From JACMNW01 sp031406155 (GTDB lineage: Bacteria > Pseudomonadota > Alphaproteobacteria > Rhodobacterales > Rhodobacteraceae): a stretch of 64,000 nt of DNA. Positions within the stretch are counted from its first letter, which is position 1, and each line of letters opens with the position of its first letter. Position numbers and translations under genes: made by a program. Location of the stretch: assembly GCA_031406155.1 (NCBI GenBank), contig JANOGW010000056.1, positions 1 through 64,000 of the forward strand. The letters are read 5' to 3'. Below the pieces are notes generated by a model. That model ran no database searches and had not been told where the DNA came from. It worked only from the letters and a program-made list of their open reading frames with translations. Below are positions 43,358-52,206 of the stretch, piece after piece.

Positions 43358-44110
43358 TTAGCGCAAGGCCGTGCGGAACGGTCGCGGGTCCCAACCACAG
43401 GCAAAACCATCGCCATCGGGATCAACCCCCAAACGGTCGCGGTCCGGCCCACCCTTGGCCAAAAACGCCTCTTGCGCCTGATCGGGTGAACCGTACTTGG
43501 CACAATTAGCCGCCGCCCGGTTGGCGCGCAACGAGGACCGCTTGTGCAATTGCGTGCCCGGTGCATGGGTCGTTGCCAGCGCATATTCCACGATATTCGG
43601 CCCGGTTTCACCCGGTCTTTGCGGCAACGCCCCCGGTTGCACCACCTGATATTGCGCACGGTTCTGGGCAATACGTTCCGCGTCGCTTTGGATCGTTTCG
43701 CGCGCCGCTACCGCCTCGAAGTCATTTTCGTCCGAGATACCGGTTCTGGCAGCCTGCGTCTCGCCGTCTTCGACCTTGATGCCCGCTGGTGCATTGCCGC
43801 GTGGCCGGTTCGGATCGGTTGACCCAATCACCACACCTTGCGAAGGCGCGCCCGGTAACGGAGTGACGGTTTGTGGGACCGCGCTGCGCCCATCGGCGGC
43901 ATCGATTGCCGCACCAACGGCCGCAGTCGAAAATCCCGTTGCCGGCGGGATGACCGGCAAAACGGGACGGGTACTGGCCGCAAGGGATGCCTCGCGGCTG
44001 CGTTGATATGATGTGTAGTCCTGAAAGCCTACACCCTCACCAGAGTCTGGAACAGACGCGGCGCAGCCAAAAAGGCCAAAGGACAGCATCAGGGCAACGG
44101 GCAAACGCAT
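43358..44110 (-). CDS. Lipoprotein with C-terminal Excalibur-like motif
   Basis: This 250-residue lipoprotein has signal MRLPVALMLSFGLFGCAA with lipid-modified Cys16. The middle is low-complexity and Pro/Ala-rich. The C-terminal ~55 residues carry two cysteines and AANCAKYGSPDQAQEAFL, then RLGVDPDGDGFACGWDP, which resembles the calcium-binding Excalibur motif (DxDxDGxxC). The start at ATG 44110 gives the lipobox; an earlier ATG at 44134 would bury it. I do not know its function. It could be part of the wall-recycling context of the adjacent amidase. Confidence 0.75.
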   Translation of the reverse strand: MRLPVALMLSFGLFGCAASVPDSGEGVGFQDYTSYQRSREASLAASTRPVLPVIPPATGFSTAAVGAAIDAADGRSAVPQTVTPLPGAPSQGVVIGSTDPNRPRGNAPAGIKVEDGETQAARTGISDENDFEAVAARETIQSDAERIAQNRAQYQVVQPGALPQRPGETGPNIVEYALATTHAPGTQLHKRSSLRANRAAANCAKYGSPDQAQEAFLAKGGPDRDRLGVDPDGDGFACGWDPRPFRTALR

Positions 44111-44146
44111 AGCAAACCTATCTGTGGATAACATGACGAAACGCCC

Positions 44147-45634
44147 CTACCACCATTTTTGCGGTTTGGCCACAAAGCCTGCCGCGCGTTCCAGCACATA
44201 GGCGTGATTGAGCAGACCCGCCTCGTCCCAAGGCCGCCCGATCAACTGCAACCCCAGTGGCAAACTTTTGGCATCCAACCCCACTGGTACTGCAATTCCT
44301 GGCAACCCGGCCAAGTTGACCGTCACCGTGAACACATCATTCAGATACATCTGAATCGGGTCAGCATTGGCCATTTCACCCAACCCGAACGCCGCCGACG
44401 GTGTGGCTGGCGTCAAGATCGCATCGACGCCTGCCGCAAACACCGTCTCGAAGTCCTGCTTTATCAACGCCCGCACTTTACGCGCGCGGTTGTAATAGGC
44501 GTCGTAAAACCCCGCCGACAGCACATAGGTGCCAATCATCACGCGCCGCTGCACTTCCGGCCCGAAGCCTTCCGCGCGGGTTTTCTCGTACATCTCGGTA
44601 ATGCCATCGCCCTGCGCCAGTTTGGCGCGGTGGCCATAGCGCACCCCGTCATAGCGGGCGAGGTTGGATGACGCCTCCGCGGGTGCCACCACATAATAGG
44701 TCGGCAAAGCATATTTCGTGTGCGGCAGCGAGATATCAACGATCTCCGCCCCCGCATCCTTCATCATCGCCACGCCATCAGCCCACAGCGTTTCAATTTC
44801 CGCTGGCATGCCGTCCATCCGGTATTCGCGCGGAATACCGATCTTCCTGCCGCGAATATCGCCTGTCAGTGCCGCTTCAAAATCCGGCACCGCCAAGTTC
44901 GCAGACGTCGAATCCTTCGGATCATGCCCCGCCATCGACCCCAGCATGATCGCCGCATCGCGCACGGTTTTGGTCATCGGCCCGGCCTGGTCCAGCGAAG
45001 ACGCGAACGCCACAATCCCCCAGCGCGACACCCGCCCATAGGTCGGCTTGATCCCGACAATCCCGGCAAATGCCGCAGGCTGTCTTATCGAGCCACCCGT
45101 ATCCGTCCCCGTCGCCGCCAGGCACAAATCCGCAGACACTGCGGCGGCAGAGCCACCCGAAGATCCGCCGGGCGTCAGCGCCGCTTCGTCGTTGCCGCGC
45201 CGCCAAGGGTTCACTGCATTGCCATAGCAGGACGTCTCGTTCGACGACCCCATGGCGAATTCATCCATATTCAACTTGCCCAGCATCACCGCGCCGGCGT
45301 CGAACAACTGCGCGGTCACAGTTGACTCGTATTCCGGCTTGAACCCCTTCAAAATGTTCGACCCGGCTTGCGATGCCACCCCCTTGGTGCAAAACAAATC
45401 CTTGATACCCAAAGGTATTCCACACAAAGACGGCGCATCGCCTGCTTTCAACCGCGCATCCGCCGCCCGCGCCTGATCCAGTGCAATCTCTGGCGTCTTG
45501 TGAACAAAGGCGTTCAAGCCATCGCCCGCATCAATCGCCGTCAGGCACGCCATTGTCAGATCGACCGCGCTCAGATCGCCCTTGCGCAGCGCATCCCGCG
45601 CACCCGCAATCGTCAGTTCATTGGCGTTGCTCAT
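44147..45634 (-). CDS. gatA: Asp-tRNA(Asn)/Glu-tRNA(Gln) amidotransferase subunit A
   Basis: This 495-residue amidase subunit releases ammonia from glutamine for transamidation of Glu-tRNA(Gln) and/or Asp-tRNA(Asn). The Ser-cisSer-Lys triad is readable: Lys in GIPLGIKDLFCTKG, cis-Ser in TPGGSSGGSAAAVSADLC and nucleophile Ser in GTDTGGSIRQPAAFAG. Its start overlaps the gatC stop by four bases (ATGA). gatB is not in the window. Confidence 0.96.
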   Translation of the reverse strand: MSNANELTIAGARDALRKGDLSAVDLTMACLTAIDAGDGLNAFVHKTPEIALDQARAADARLKAGDAPSLCGIPLGIKDLFCTKGVASQAGSNILKGFKPEYESTVTAQLFDAGAVMLGKLNMDEFAMGSSNETSCYGNAVNPWRRGNDEAALTPGGSSGGSAAAVSADLCLAATGTDTGGSIRQPAAFAGIVGIKPTYGRVSRWGIVAFASSLDQAGPMTKTVRDAAIMLGSMAGHDPKDSTSANLAVPDFEAALTGDIRGRKIGIPREYRMDGMPAEIETLWADGVAMMKDAGAEIVDISLPHTKYALPTYYVVAPAEASSNLARYDGVRYGHRAKLAQGDGITEMYEKTRAEGFGPEVQRRVMIGTYVLSAGFYDAYYNRARKVRALIKQDFETVFAAGVDAILTPATPSAAFGLGEMANADPIQMYLNDVFTVTVNLAGLPGIAVPVGLDAKSLPLGLQLIGRPWDEAGLLNHAYVLERAAGFVAKPQKWW

Positions 45635-45918
45635 TCCACCACCTTCGGCACCGCAAAGAAGCCTTCCCGCGCATCCGGCGCGTTCTTCAATATCTGAGCT
45701 TGGATATTGCCATCCGTCACCACATCCGTCCGCCGTGCCAACCGCATCGGCGTAACCGACGTCATCGGCTCCACTCCGGTTACATCAACCTCGTTCAATT
45801 GCTCCATGAACGCCAATATCCCTGACAATTCGCCTGCAAGGGCGGGCAATGCCGCCTCTTCCACGCGAATGCGCGCCAGCTTGGCCACCTTGCGCGCGGT
45901 GTCGATATCAATTGCCAT
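45631..45918 (-). CDS. gatC: Amidotransferase subunit C
   Basis: This 95-residue chaperone-like subunit wraps around GatA. It begins MAIDIDTARKVAKLARIRVE and contains LSGILAFMEQLNEVDVTGVE, the GatC signature, ending APDAREGFFAVPKVVE. ATG 45918 follows GGAG at nine bases. Translation is coupled to gatA by a four-base overlap. Confidence 0.96.
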   Translation of the reverse strand: MAIDIDTARKVAKLARIRVEEAALPALAGELSGILAFMEQLNEVDVTGVEPMTSVTPMRLARRTDVVTDGNIQAQILKNAPDAREGFFAVPKVVE

Positions 45919-45948
45919 GGAGGTGCTCCGAACCTGATGTCGCTCCGT

Positions 45949-46605
45949 TTAACGACCCATACCGGCCTTCGCAAGCATATGGCGGCGGTAAACCTCGATC
46001 ATCCAGCCCAGCATCACCGCGTTCAAGATATGCCAGTTGAAATGCAGGCCAACCGGAATGTCCGCGCAAAGCGGGGCATCGAGTGTGCGAAACGTCAGCG
46101 AAACCACCAACAGCCCCGCGCCAATCGCCAGCCCTTTGGCCGTGAGCGGGGTGGAGCGGTGCAAAAGCCAGGCGTAAAGCAGGATCAAAACCGGCACCGG
46201 GGCATAGCCGGCAGAAGATCCCAGACCGGGGACCATGGCCCACAACGGCACGGTCAGTGCCGCATAGGGAAGAAATGCAATGGCACTCAGGCCCGCCTGC
46301 CACGGTTTCAGGCGCAGAAAATCCCGGCTCGCAGCAAAGACATAAAGCAGAATGAACGCGGCAATCGGGGCCACGTCCATCACGCCAGTTAGCCGGTTGG
46401 CATGGGTGTGGAAAAGATAGGACCCGACCCCGATGACCGCCAGCACCGCCACCATCGCGCGGGCCAATGGCAAACCCCGGACCCGTGGCCACATCAGCAC
46501 CGCCGCCAGCAGGAATGCCAGATTGGTCAGCGCGTTGACCGGCTCGGCCCAATACCCCGGACCAAGCCGCTCGCAATAGCCATCCACCGCCTCAAACCAG
46601 CCCAT
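45949..46605 (-). CDS. Ceramidase-family (CREST superfamily) membrane protein
   Basis: This 218-residue protein has about seven hydrophobic helices and CREST hydrolase residues: ERLGPGYWAEPVNALTNLAF (the Glu and Asn), GVGSYLFHTHANRLTGVMDV (Ser, His and Asp), and late HFNWHILNAVMLGWMIEVY (paired His). This set matches alkaline ceramidase-type zinc hydrolases. The natural substrate in bacteria may be another lipid amide. It lies upstream of gatC on the same strand with a 30-base gap. Confidence 0.85.
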   Translation of the reverse strand: MGWFEAVDGYCERLGPGYWAEPVNALTNLAFLLAAVLMWPRVRGLPLARAMVAVLAVIGVGSYLFHTHANRLTGVMDVAPIAAFILLYVFAASRDFLRLKPWQAGLSAIAFLPYAALTVPLWAMVPGLGSSAGYAPVPVLILLYAWLLHRSTPLTAKGLAIGAGLLVVSLTFRTLDAPLCADIPVGLHFNWHILNAVMLGWMIEVYRRHMLAKAGMGR

Positions 46606-46735
46606 TTCAGTCGCCCCCTTTTGTGCACATATTCAAATAGCGCACATTGCGAGACCTGCGAAACGGTACTCGGAAAATACTGCGCCAGAACAAAAGGCCA
46701 AACCCGCATTCCGGGCGCTGCGGCAGGGTCAACCC

Positions 46736-46984
46736 CTACCGCAGTTCCCGATAATCGGGTATCTTGTGCACGGGCGGCAGCCCAAGGTCGCGGCGCAGAT
46801 GCGCGTTCAACTCGGTATCATAAAGTGGTCCGGGTTTACGCTTTGCGCGCGCAAGCAAGGCCACTATGGTGAAAACCACTTTCCAGAAACCATCACGGGC
46901 AATCAACATTTCCATTGCCCGAAGAGTTGAATTTTCGTCACGGTTCAAAATTGCATTCATTTGCACACTCAAATCAGCTGCCAT
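46736..46984 (-). CDS. Small hypothetical protein
   Basis: The frame is open from 47062 to the stop at 46736. I set the start at ATG 46984 (82 residues, MAADLSVQMNAILNRDENST), although no start has a good ribosome-binding site; ATGs at 47062, 47032 and 46960 are alternatives. Residues ~27-45 are moderately hydrophobic (GFWKVVFTIVALLARA). The C-terminal ELNAHLRRDLGLPP vaguely recalls the end of DUF1127 proteins. I do not recognise a family. Confidence 0.5.
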   Translation of the reverse strand: MAADLSVQMNAILNRDENSTLRAMEMLIARDGFWKVVFTIVALLARAKRKPGPLYDTELNAHLRRDLGLPPVHKIPDYRELR

Positions 46985-47089
46985 CCGGGGCAAACCGATC
47001 TCCTGTTTTGAATTTTTTGGGACGCGAGGCATCGGCAAAGGGGACAAAAAACCCGTCAGCATCAGGCCTGCGTTACGATAGGGTGAAGT

Positions 47090-47115
47090 AAAGCCGGGCG
47101 CTGCGGCCGGGCTTT
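47090..47115. terminator. Candidate hairpin terminator downstream of the tRNA deaminase gene
   Basis: AAAGCC...GGCTTT with an inner GGC/GCC pairing forms an imperfect hairpin. On the minus strand it ends in TTTA. It lies 215 bases beyond the deaminase stop, in a 267-base stretch otherwise without a gene (47063-47329). Confidence 0.35.
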
Positions 47116-47329
47116 AACCCAGAAGTGCCAATAGGCAGTTCTTTGGGGCGGTGTAAAACCAAGCTCCACGTCGGGCGGTGCAAGCATATACAGTCATTCT
47201 GCGCCTCCTCTATTGGCGTGGTTTGGGATTTCAGTTATACAGAAAACTCCGACAATTCCAAGATCGAATTTCCCGCACGTCACCCCATCCGCAAAGATGT
47301 GCCGTAACGGCAACGGCGCTGACCCAAGC

Positions 47330-47782
47330 CTACCGGCGTGCCGCAAAAAATTCCCGCAAGATCGCCTCCGCCTCGCCCGCCGCAATCCCCTCATAAACGT
47401 CCGGCACGTGATGACACTGCGCATGTGAAAACACCCGCGCCCCATGCGCCACACCGCCAGATTTCGGGTCCGCCGCCCCATAATACAGCCGCGCAATCCT
47501 TGCTGCCGAGATAGCCCCCGCACAAATCGGGCACGGCTCCAGCGTCACGTACAGATCGTGCCCTGCCAACCGCTCGGACCCCAGCGCCGCACAAGCGCCC
47601 CGTATCGCCAGCACCTCGGCATGCGCCGTCGGATCGCACATCTCGCGTGTGCGGTTCCCCGCCTGCGCCACCACCTTGCCATCCGGGCCTACGACAACCG
47701 CCCCCACCGGCACCTCGCCCCGCAAGCCCGCCGCCCGCGCCTGATCCAGCGCCACATCCATGAATGATCGAAACCTCGTCAT
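47330..47782 (-). CDS. tadA: tRNA-specific adenosine-34 deaminase
   Basis: This 150-residue zinc deaminase converts A34 to inosine in tRNA-Arg(ACG). The zinc and catalytic site is in PTAHAEVLAIRGAC (HAE) and VTLEPCPICAGAI (PCxxC). N-terminal EVPVGAVVVGPDGKVVAQAG and GNRT follow the family. ATG 47782 was chosen after GAAGG; an upstream ATG adds ten residues that are poorly conserved. It is divergent from the pseudouridine synthase gene, so two RNA-modification enzymes share a promoter region. It is unrelated to the Tad pilus despite the symbol. Confidence 0.94.
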   Translation of the reverse strand: MTRFRSFMDVALDQARAAGLRGEVPVGAVVVGPDGKVVAQAGNRTREMCDPTAHAEVLAIRGACAALGSERLAGHDLYVTLEPCPICAGAISAARIARLYYGAADPKSGGVAHGARVFSHAQCHHVPDVYEGIAAGEAEAILREFFAARR

Positions 47783-47927
47783 CTTGCCTTCTTGCCCGTC
47801 GCGTCCCATCAAAACAAGCCTTCACCCCGGCGGCTTTTTCTTCGCACAAGTACTCATCTTGCAACCGGGGTGGAAAACATTGGCCCGATGCCCTAGAGAC
47901 AGGCCTTCAACCCGCAGGAACATCCCC

Positions 47928-48884
47928 ATGACCGATGCCAAGAAACCAGCCGCCCCGCCCGCCGGCGACCGCATCGCCAAAGTGCTGTCGCGCGCCGGCG
48001 TCGCGTCGCGCCGCGAAGCCGAACGCATGATCGAGGCGGGCGAGGTGTCGGTGAATGGCAAGGTGATCACCAGCCCCGCCCTCAACGTCACCGCATCAGA
48101 CCGCATTTCCGTGCGCGGTGACCTCGTCGGCGCTGCCGAACCCGCCCGCCTGTGGCTTTACTACAAACCCGACGGTCTGGTGACCTCGACCAGTGACGAA
48201 AAGGGCCGCCAGACCGTTTTCGATACCCTGCCCGAAGACATGCCCCGCGTCATGTCGATCGGCCGCCTTGATCTCAACTCCGAAGGCCTGCTGCTGCTGA
48301 CCAACGACGGCGAGCTGAAGCGCAAGCTGGAACTGCCCTCGACTGGTTGGCTGCGCAAATACCGGGTGCGCATCAAAGGCAACCCGACTGATCCCGATCT
48401 GGAGCCTTTGCGCAAAGGCATCACCGTCGACGGTGAACGGTTCCAGCCGATGATTGTGATCCTCGACCGTATCCAAGGCGCCAATGCCTGGCTGACGGTT
48501 GCCTTGCGCGAAGGCAAGAACCGCGAGATCAGGCGCGCGCTGAACGCCATCAACCTGACTGTGAACCGGCTGATCCGCATCAGCTATGGCCCGTTCCGCC
48601 TTGGCGACATGGAACCGGGTGCCGTCGAAGAGGTGCGCGGAAAAGTGCTGCGCGATCAGCTGGGCCTCGATCCCAACGCCGAAGGCGATGGCCAAGCGAA
48701 AAAGGCCCCGCCCAGATCGCGCGCGGTCACAAGGTCCACCACCGGTGCCGCCAAGCCCGCCAAGGCCCCCGCACCCAACGCCAAGCCGCACATTCCCCTC
48801 GGCAAGCCGCGCCCAACATCCGGCAAACCCGGCACTGCTCGCCCGCCGGGCAAAACGCTGCGTCCAAAGACCCGCAACACTTGA
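47928..48884 (+). CDS. RsuA/RluB-family pseudouridine synthase
   Basis: This 318-residue enzyme isomerises a uridine in rRNA, probably 23S (RluB-like). An S4 domain lies at ~14-70 (RIAKVLSRAGVASRREAERM, IEAGEVSVNGK), then the catalytic domain with the active-site Asp in SIGRLDLNSEGLLLLTNDGE and the later LREGKNREIRRALNAINL. Residues ~245-318 form a basic Pro/Ala/Lys tail, as in many long RluB proteins. ATG 47928 follows GCAGGAAC; the extra in-frame upstream region overlaps the deaminase gene and was rejected. Confidence 0.92.
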   Translation: MTDAKKPAAPPAGDRIAKVLSRAGVASRREAERMIEAGEVSVNGKVITSPALNVTASDRISVRGDLVGAAEPARLWLYYKPDGLVTSTSDEKGRQTVFDTLPEDMPRVMSIGRLDLNSEGLLLLTNDGELKRKLELPSTGWLRKYRVRIKGNPTDPDLEPLRKGITVDGERFQPMIVILDRIQGANAWLTVALREGKNREIRRALNAINLTVNRLIRISYGPFRLGDMEPGAVEEVRGKVLRDQLGLDPNAEGDGQAKKAPPRSRAVTRSTTGAAKPAKAPAPNAKPHIPLGKPRPTSGKPGTARPPGKTLRPKTRNT

Positions 48885-49002
48885 ACAAGGGGGAATATTC
48901 CCCGCTCATTCCCTTTATCGTCTCTGGCATGGCAACGGACCATCGCCTATAGTCCGCCGGCAAACTGCCCGAGCAAGCCGGGTTCGCCAGACAGGGGCCC
49001 TC

Positions 49003-49086
49003 ATGCAAAGTCGCAGCATTCAGACCCTCGCCTTTTTCCTGTTGCTGGCGCTGACAATCTATGTCGGCGCACTGGCGGGCGTGTGA
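49003..49086 (+). CDS. 27-residue single-helix membrane peptide upstream of xpaC
   Basis: A tiny frame encodes MQSRSIQTLAFFLLLALTIY followed by VGALAGV, an almost pure membrane helix. Its TGA overlaps the ATG of the XpaC-family gene (TGATG), which suggests translational coupling, and GGGGCC upstream is a poor ribosome-binding site. It could be a real micropeptide of the stress module or a leader controlling its translation. Confidence 0.4.
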   Translation: MQSRSIQTLAFFLLLALTIYVGALAGV

Positions 49087-49952
49087 TGGCGCAACGTTAT
49101 GGTGGTCCCTACAGCCCTGACGGCAGCGTCAAACCCGACGGCACGCAGCCGCAAGGCCCGCGCCGAGCCCGCAGCGACACGCGCCTGAAAATTCTGTTCC
49201 TCGCCCCTGTGATCATCCTGGTCAACGCCTTTCGTGGCGATCCTGCGACGCATATGATCCCAGGCCTCGCCGCCTTTGGCCTGCTCATCCTCGGTGCTTG
49301 GCTCACCCAATCTGGCACCGCCGCGCAGGCCGCCTACGATCTGCGCCGCGTTGCGCGCAAACCCGCCATCCCACGCAAACTGTTCGGCACGGCGCTTACC
49401 TTCGCAGGCCTTACCCTTGCCGGCACCATGTCGCAACAGGGCCTGCTGATCCCGCTGGGCTTTGGCCTCGCGGGTGCCATCCTGCATTTCATCGCCTTCG
49501 GCCCCGATCCGCTGCGCAACAAAGGCATGGAAGGCGTTGATGATTTCCAGAACAGCCGCGTCGCGCTGGCCGTCGATGAAGGCGAGAAATACCTCGCCGC
49601 GATGAAAGACGCCCTGCTGCGCGCCAATGATCGCAAACTGGATGCGCGGCATGATAAATTCGCCGCCACTGTCCGCACCATGTTTCGCACTGTCGAAGGC
49701 GATCCGCGCGATCTGACATCGGCCCGCAAGTATCTTGGCGTTTATCTGATGGGGGCGCGTGACGCGACGGTGAAATTCGTCGATCACTATGCCGCCACAA
49801 AAGATGTTACCGCCCGTGCGTCATATGAAGCGTTGCTGGATGATCTCGAATCCCATTTCGCCGCCAATACCAAGGCCTTTCTTGATGATGACCGCGTGGG
49901 CCTTGATATCGAAATTGACGTCCTGCGCGAACGTCTGGCCCGCGAGGGTTGA
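49086..49952 (+). CDS. XpaC-family protein
   Basis: This 288-residue protein has a polar start, membrane helices near 32-50 (RLKILFLAPVIILVNAF), 58-74 (MIPGLAAFGLLILGAWL) and a hydrophobic pair near 100-135. A charged helical C-terminal half follows (SRVALAVDEGEKYLAAMKDA, RKLDARHDKFAATVRTMFRT), typical of XpaC. The family is named for an indolyl-phosphate hydrolysis phenotype in Bacillus, but it accompanies TelA in stress operons and its biochemical role is unclear. ATG 49086 overlaps the upstream micropeptide stop; GTG 49083 is an alternative. TelA follows 59 bases later. Confidence 0.85.
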   Translation: MAQRYGGPYSPDGSVKPDGTQPQGPRRARSDTRLKILFLAPVIILVNAFRGDPATHMIPGLAAFGLLILGAWLTQSGTAAQAAYDLRRVARKPAIPRKLFGTALTFAGLTLAGTMSQQGLLIPLGFGLAGAILHFIAFGPDPLRNKGMEGVDDFQNSRVALAVDEGEKYLAAMKDALLRANDRKLDARHDKFAATVRTMFRTVEGDPRDLTSARKYLGVYLMGARDATVKFVDHYAATKDVTARASYEALLDDLESHFAANTKAFLDDDRVGLDIEIDVLRERLAREG

Positions 49953-50011
49953 TCTTTGTCCCCGTCCCGCCCGGCGCGCCATAGCCCGGCCTGAACAGTG
50001 AGAGTACCAAG

Positions 50012-51205
50012 ATGTCTGATCTGATCCGTACCCAAGCCGCCACCGAATTGGCCGAAATAGAAAAAGTAACCGCAGTTATCCTGCCTGAACCCGGCACCGC
50101 AATTGTCGCGCTGGAGGCCGCACCCGCCCCGCAGGCCGAAGCAATCCGCAAGCGCATGGCCGAACTGGATATGGCCAACACGCAGTCGATCATCTCGTTC
50201 GGGTCACCCGCACAGGCCGAACTGCAAGTCATCAGCCAGGAAATGCTGGCCGATGTGAAAAACAAGGATGTCGGCCCGGCGGGTGACAGCCTGCGCGACA
50301 TGGTCTCCACCATCCGCGGCTTTTCGGTCTCCGAACTTGACGTGCGCCGCAAAGCCAGCTGGTGGGAACGCCTGCTGGGCCGCGCCGCCCCCTTTGCCAA
50401 ATTCGTGGCGCGGTTCGAGACTGTACAGGGCCAGATCGACAAGATCACCAATACTCTGCTGACGCATGAACATACCCTGCTAAAAGACATCAAATCGCTC
50501 GATGTGCTATATTCCAAAACCTTGAATTTCTACGATGAACTTGCACTTTACATCGCGGCGGGCGAGGCCAAGATCAAAGATCTTGATGCCAAAGATATCC
50601 CCGCGAAAGAGGCCGCCGTTGCGAAGGCGCCAGAAAACGAACAGGTCAAGGTGGCGCAAGAACTGCGCGATCTACGCTCTGCCCGAGATGATCTGGACCG
50701 GCGCGTGCATGATCTGAAACTGACGCGTCAGGTTACCATGCAATCGCTGCCATCCATTCGTCTGGTGCAGGAAAATGACAAAAGCCTCGTCACCAAGATC
50801 AACTCCACCCTCGTCAACACGGTGCCGCTGTGGGAAACGCAACTGGCGCAGGCGGTTACCATCCAGCGGTCACGCGAGGCGGCGGAATCCATCCGGTCGG
50901 CCAATGATCTGACCAATGAACTTCTTACCTCGAACGCCGAAAACCTGCAGATTGCCAACAAGGTTGTGCGCACAGAAATGGAACGCGGCGTGTTTGATAT
51001 CGAGTCGGTCAAAAAGGCCAACGCCACGCTGATCGCCACGATCAACGAAAGCCTCGCAATCGCCGACGAAGGCCGCACCAAACGCGCCGCTGCCGAAGCA
51101 GACTTGAAAAAGATGGAGGCTGACCTGCGTGATACCCTCGCCTCCGCCCGCGCCCGCAACACCGGATTGGGTGATGCAGCCGGCGGCGCTTTGGGCCGCA
51201 GCTGA
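50012..51205 (+). CDS. telA: TelA-family toxic anion resistance protein
   Basis: This 397-residue, mostly alpha-helical cytoplasmic protein has family blocks SWWERLLGRAAPFAKFVARF near 115-135, LYSKTLNFYDELALYIAAGE, LTRQVTMQSLPSIRLVQEN and LWETQLAQAVTIQRSREAAE. Its C-terminus is coiled-coil-like (KRAAAEADLKKMEADLRDTL). TelA-like proteins (KlaA, YaaN) are linked to tellurite, antibiotic and envelope stress. It sits between XpaC and the DUF2927 lipoprotein, all within 60-base gaps. Confidence 0.92.
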   Translation: MSDLIRTQAATELAEIEKVTAVILPEPGTAIVALEAAPAPQAEAIRKRMAELDMANTQSIISFGSPAQAELQVISQEMLADVKNKDVGPAGDSLRDMVSTIRGFSVSELDVRRKASWWERLLGRAAPFAKFVARFETVQGQIDKITNTLLTHEHTLLKDIKSLDVLYSKTLNFYDELALYIAAGEAKIKDLDAKDIPAKEAAVAKAPENEQVKVAQELRDLRSARDDLDRRVHDLKLTRQVTMQSLPSIRLVQENDKSLVTKINSTLVNTVPLWETQLAQAVTIQRSREAAESIRSANDLTNELLTSNAENLQIANKVVRTEMERGVFDIESVKKANATLIATINESLAIADEGRTKRAAAEADLKKMEADLRDTLASARARNTGLGDAAGGALGRS

Positions 51206-51219
51206 CAGGTCCGGTGCAG

Positions 51220-52176
51220 ATGCAAAGTCCGCAGGCCAATCGCCCGTTCAGGGCACTTGTCATCGCCTCGGCGATGCTTGGCCTAGCGGGCTGCGATCTG
51301 CTGCAATCCCCTGCAGCGCGGCTGCCCGGAATTCCAGCCGTCCCGGCGGAAACCCCTGTCGCGCCACCCTCCGCGGCTAGTCTGGCGCTGACGGCCTATT
51401 ATGCCCGCGTCCAGTCCGGGCTTGTCGCGCAGGGCCTTTTGCGCACCGATGGCGGTCAGCGCGACGCGCCCTTTTCTGACTGGATGTTGGCGCAAAATTT
51501 CATTCGTATTGCCGCGTTCGATGAATATACCTCTGGCTCGAAAGGTCCAATCCAGTCCGAAACGCGAAGCACCATCCGCCGCTGGGCAGGTCCGGTGCGC
51601 ATTGGCATTCGCTTTGGCGCCTCGGTGCCCATGGATGTGCAAGCCACCGACACTGCCCGCATAGCGACCCTCGTCAACCAGCTTGCCCGCGCCACCCGTC
51701 ATCCCATCAGACTGGACAACACCAATCCGAACTTCATCGTGCAGATCGTCAACGAAGACGAACGCATGGCGCTTGGCCCTGTGGCTGCTGCCGCCCTTAG
51801 CGGTGCGACCGAAGCCGATATCGCCGGCATCACCAACATGCCGCGATCCACCTATTGCCTCGTCTACGCACAATCCGAGGCGGGCAAAAGCAACTACACA
51901 CGCGCTTTTGCCGTAATCCGTGCCGAACACCCCGATCTTTTGCGCCTGTCCTGCCTGCACGAGGAAATCGCCCAAGGTCTGGGCCTCGCCAACGACAGCC
52001 CGCAAGCCCGCCCCTCGATCCTCAATGACAACGAAGAGTTTGCTTTGCTCACCCCGCAGGATGAGCTGATGTTGCGCATTCTTTACCATCCCAGCCTGAT
52101 CCCCGGCATGACTGCCGACCAAGCCCGCCCGATTGCCGAAGCCCTGTCCACGCGTTTCCTCGGCGGCGAAAGCTGA
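51220..52176 (+). CDS. DUF2927 lipoprotein
   Basis: This 318-residue lipoprotein has signal peptide FRALVIASAMLGLAGC, with the acylated Cys near position 25. A Pro/Ala linker follows, then the DUF2927 domain with WAGPVRIGIRFG, NFIVQIVNEDERMAL and SCLHEEIAQGLGLANDS. The HEEIAQGLGL pattern resembles a zincin HExxH without the second His, so peptidase activity is doubtful. ATG 51220 was selected; a GTG six bases earlier is an alternative. It lies 14 bases after telA, placing an envelope component inside the stress module. Confidence 0.83.
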   Translation: MQSPQANRPFRALVIASAMLGLAGCDLLQSPAARLPGIPAVPAETPVAPPSAASLALTAYYARVQSGLVAQGLLRTDGGQRDAPFSDWMLAQNFIRIAAFDEYTSGSKGPIQSETRSTIRRWAGPVRIGIRFGASVPMDVQATDTARIATLVNQLARATRHPIRLDNTNPNFIVQIVNEDERMALGPVAAAALSGATEADIAGITNMPRSTYCLVYAQSEAGKSNYTRAFAVIRAEHPDLLRLSCLHEEIAQGLGLANDSPQARPSILNDNEEFALLTPQDELMLRILYHPSLIPGMTADQARPIAEALSTRFLGGES

Positions 52177-52206
52177 CCCTCGTTTCCACTTGAAGGAGCT
52201 ATCCCC

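Noticed and set aside
51220..52176. DUF2927 protein as an active zinc peptidase
   Set aside because: HEEIAQGLGL lacks the second metal-binding histidine of HExxH, so there is no evidence for catalysis.
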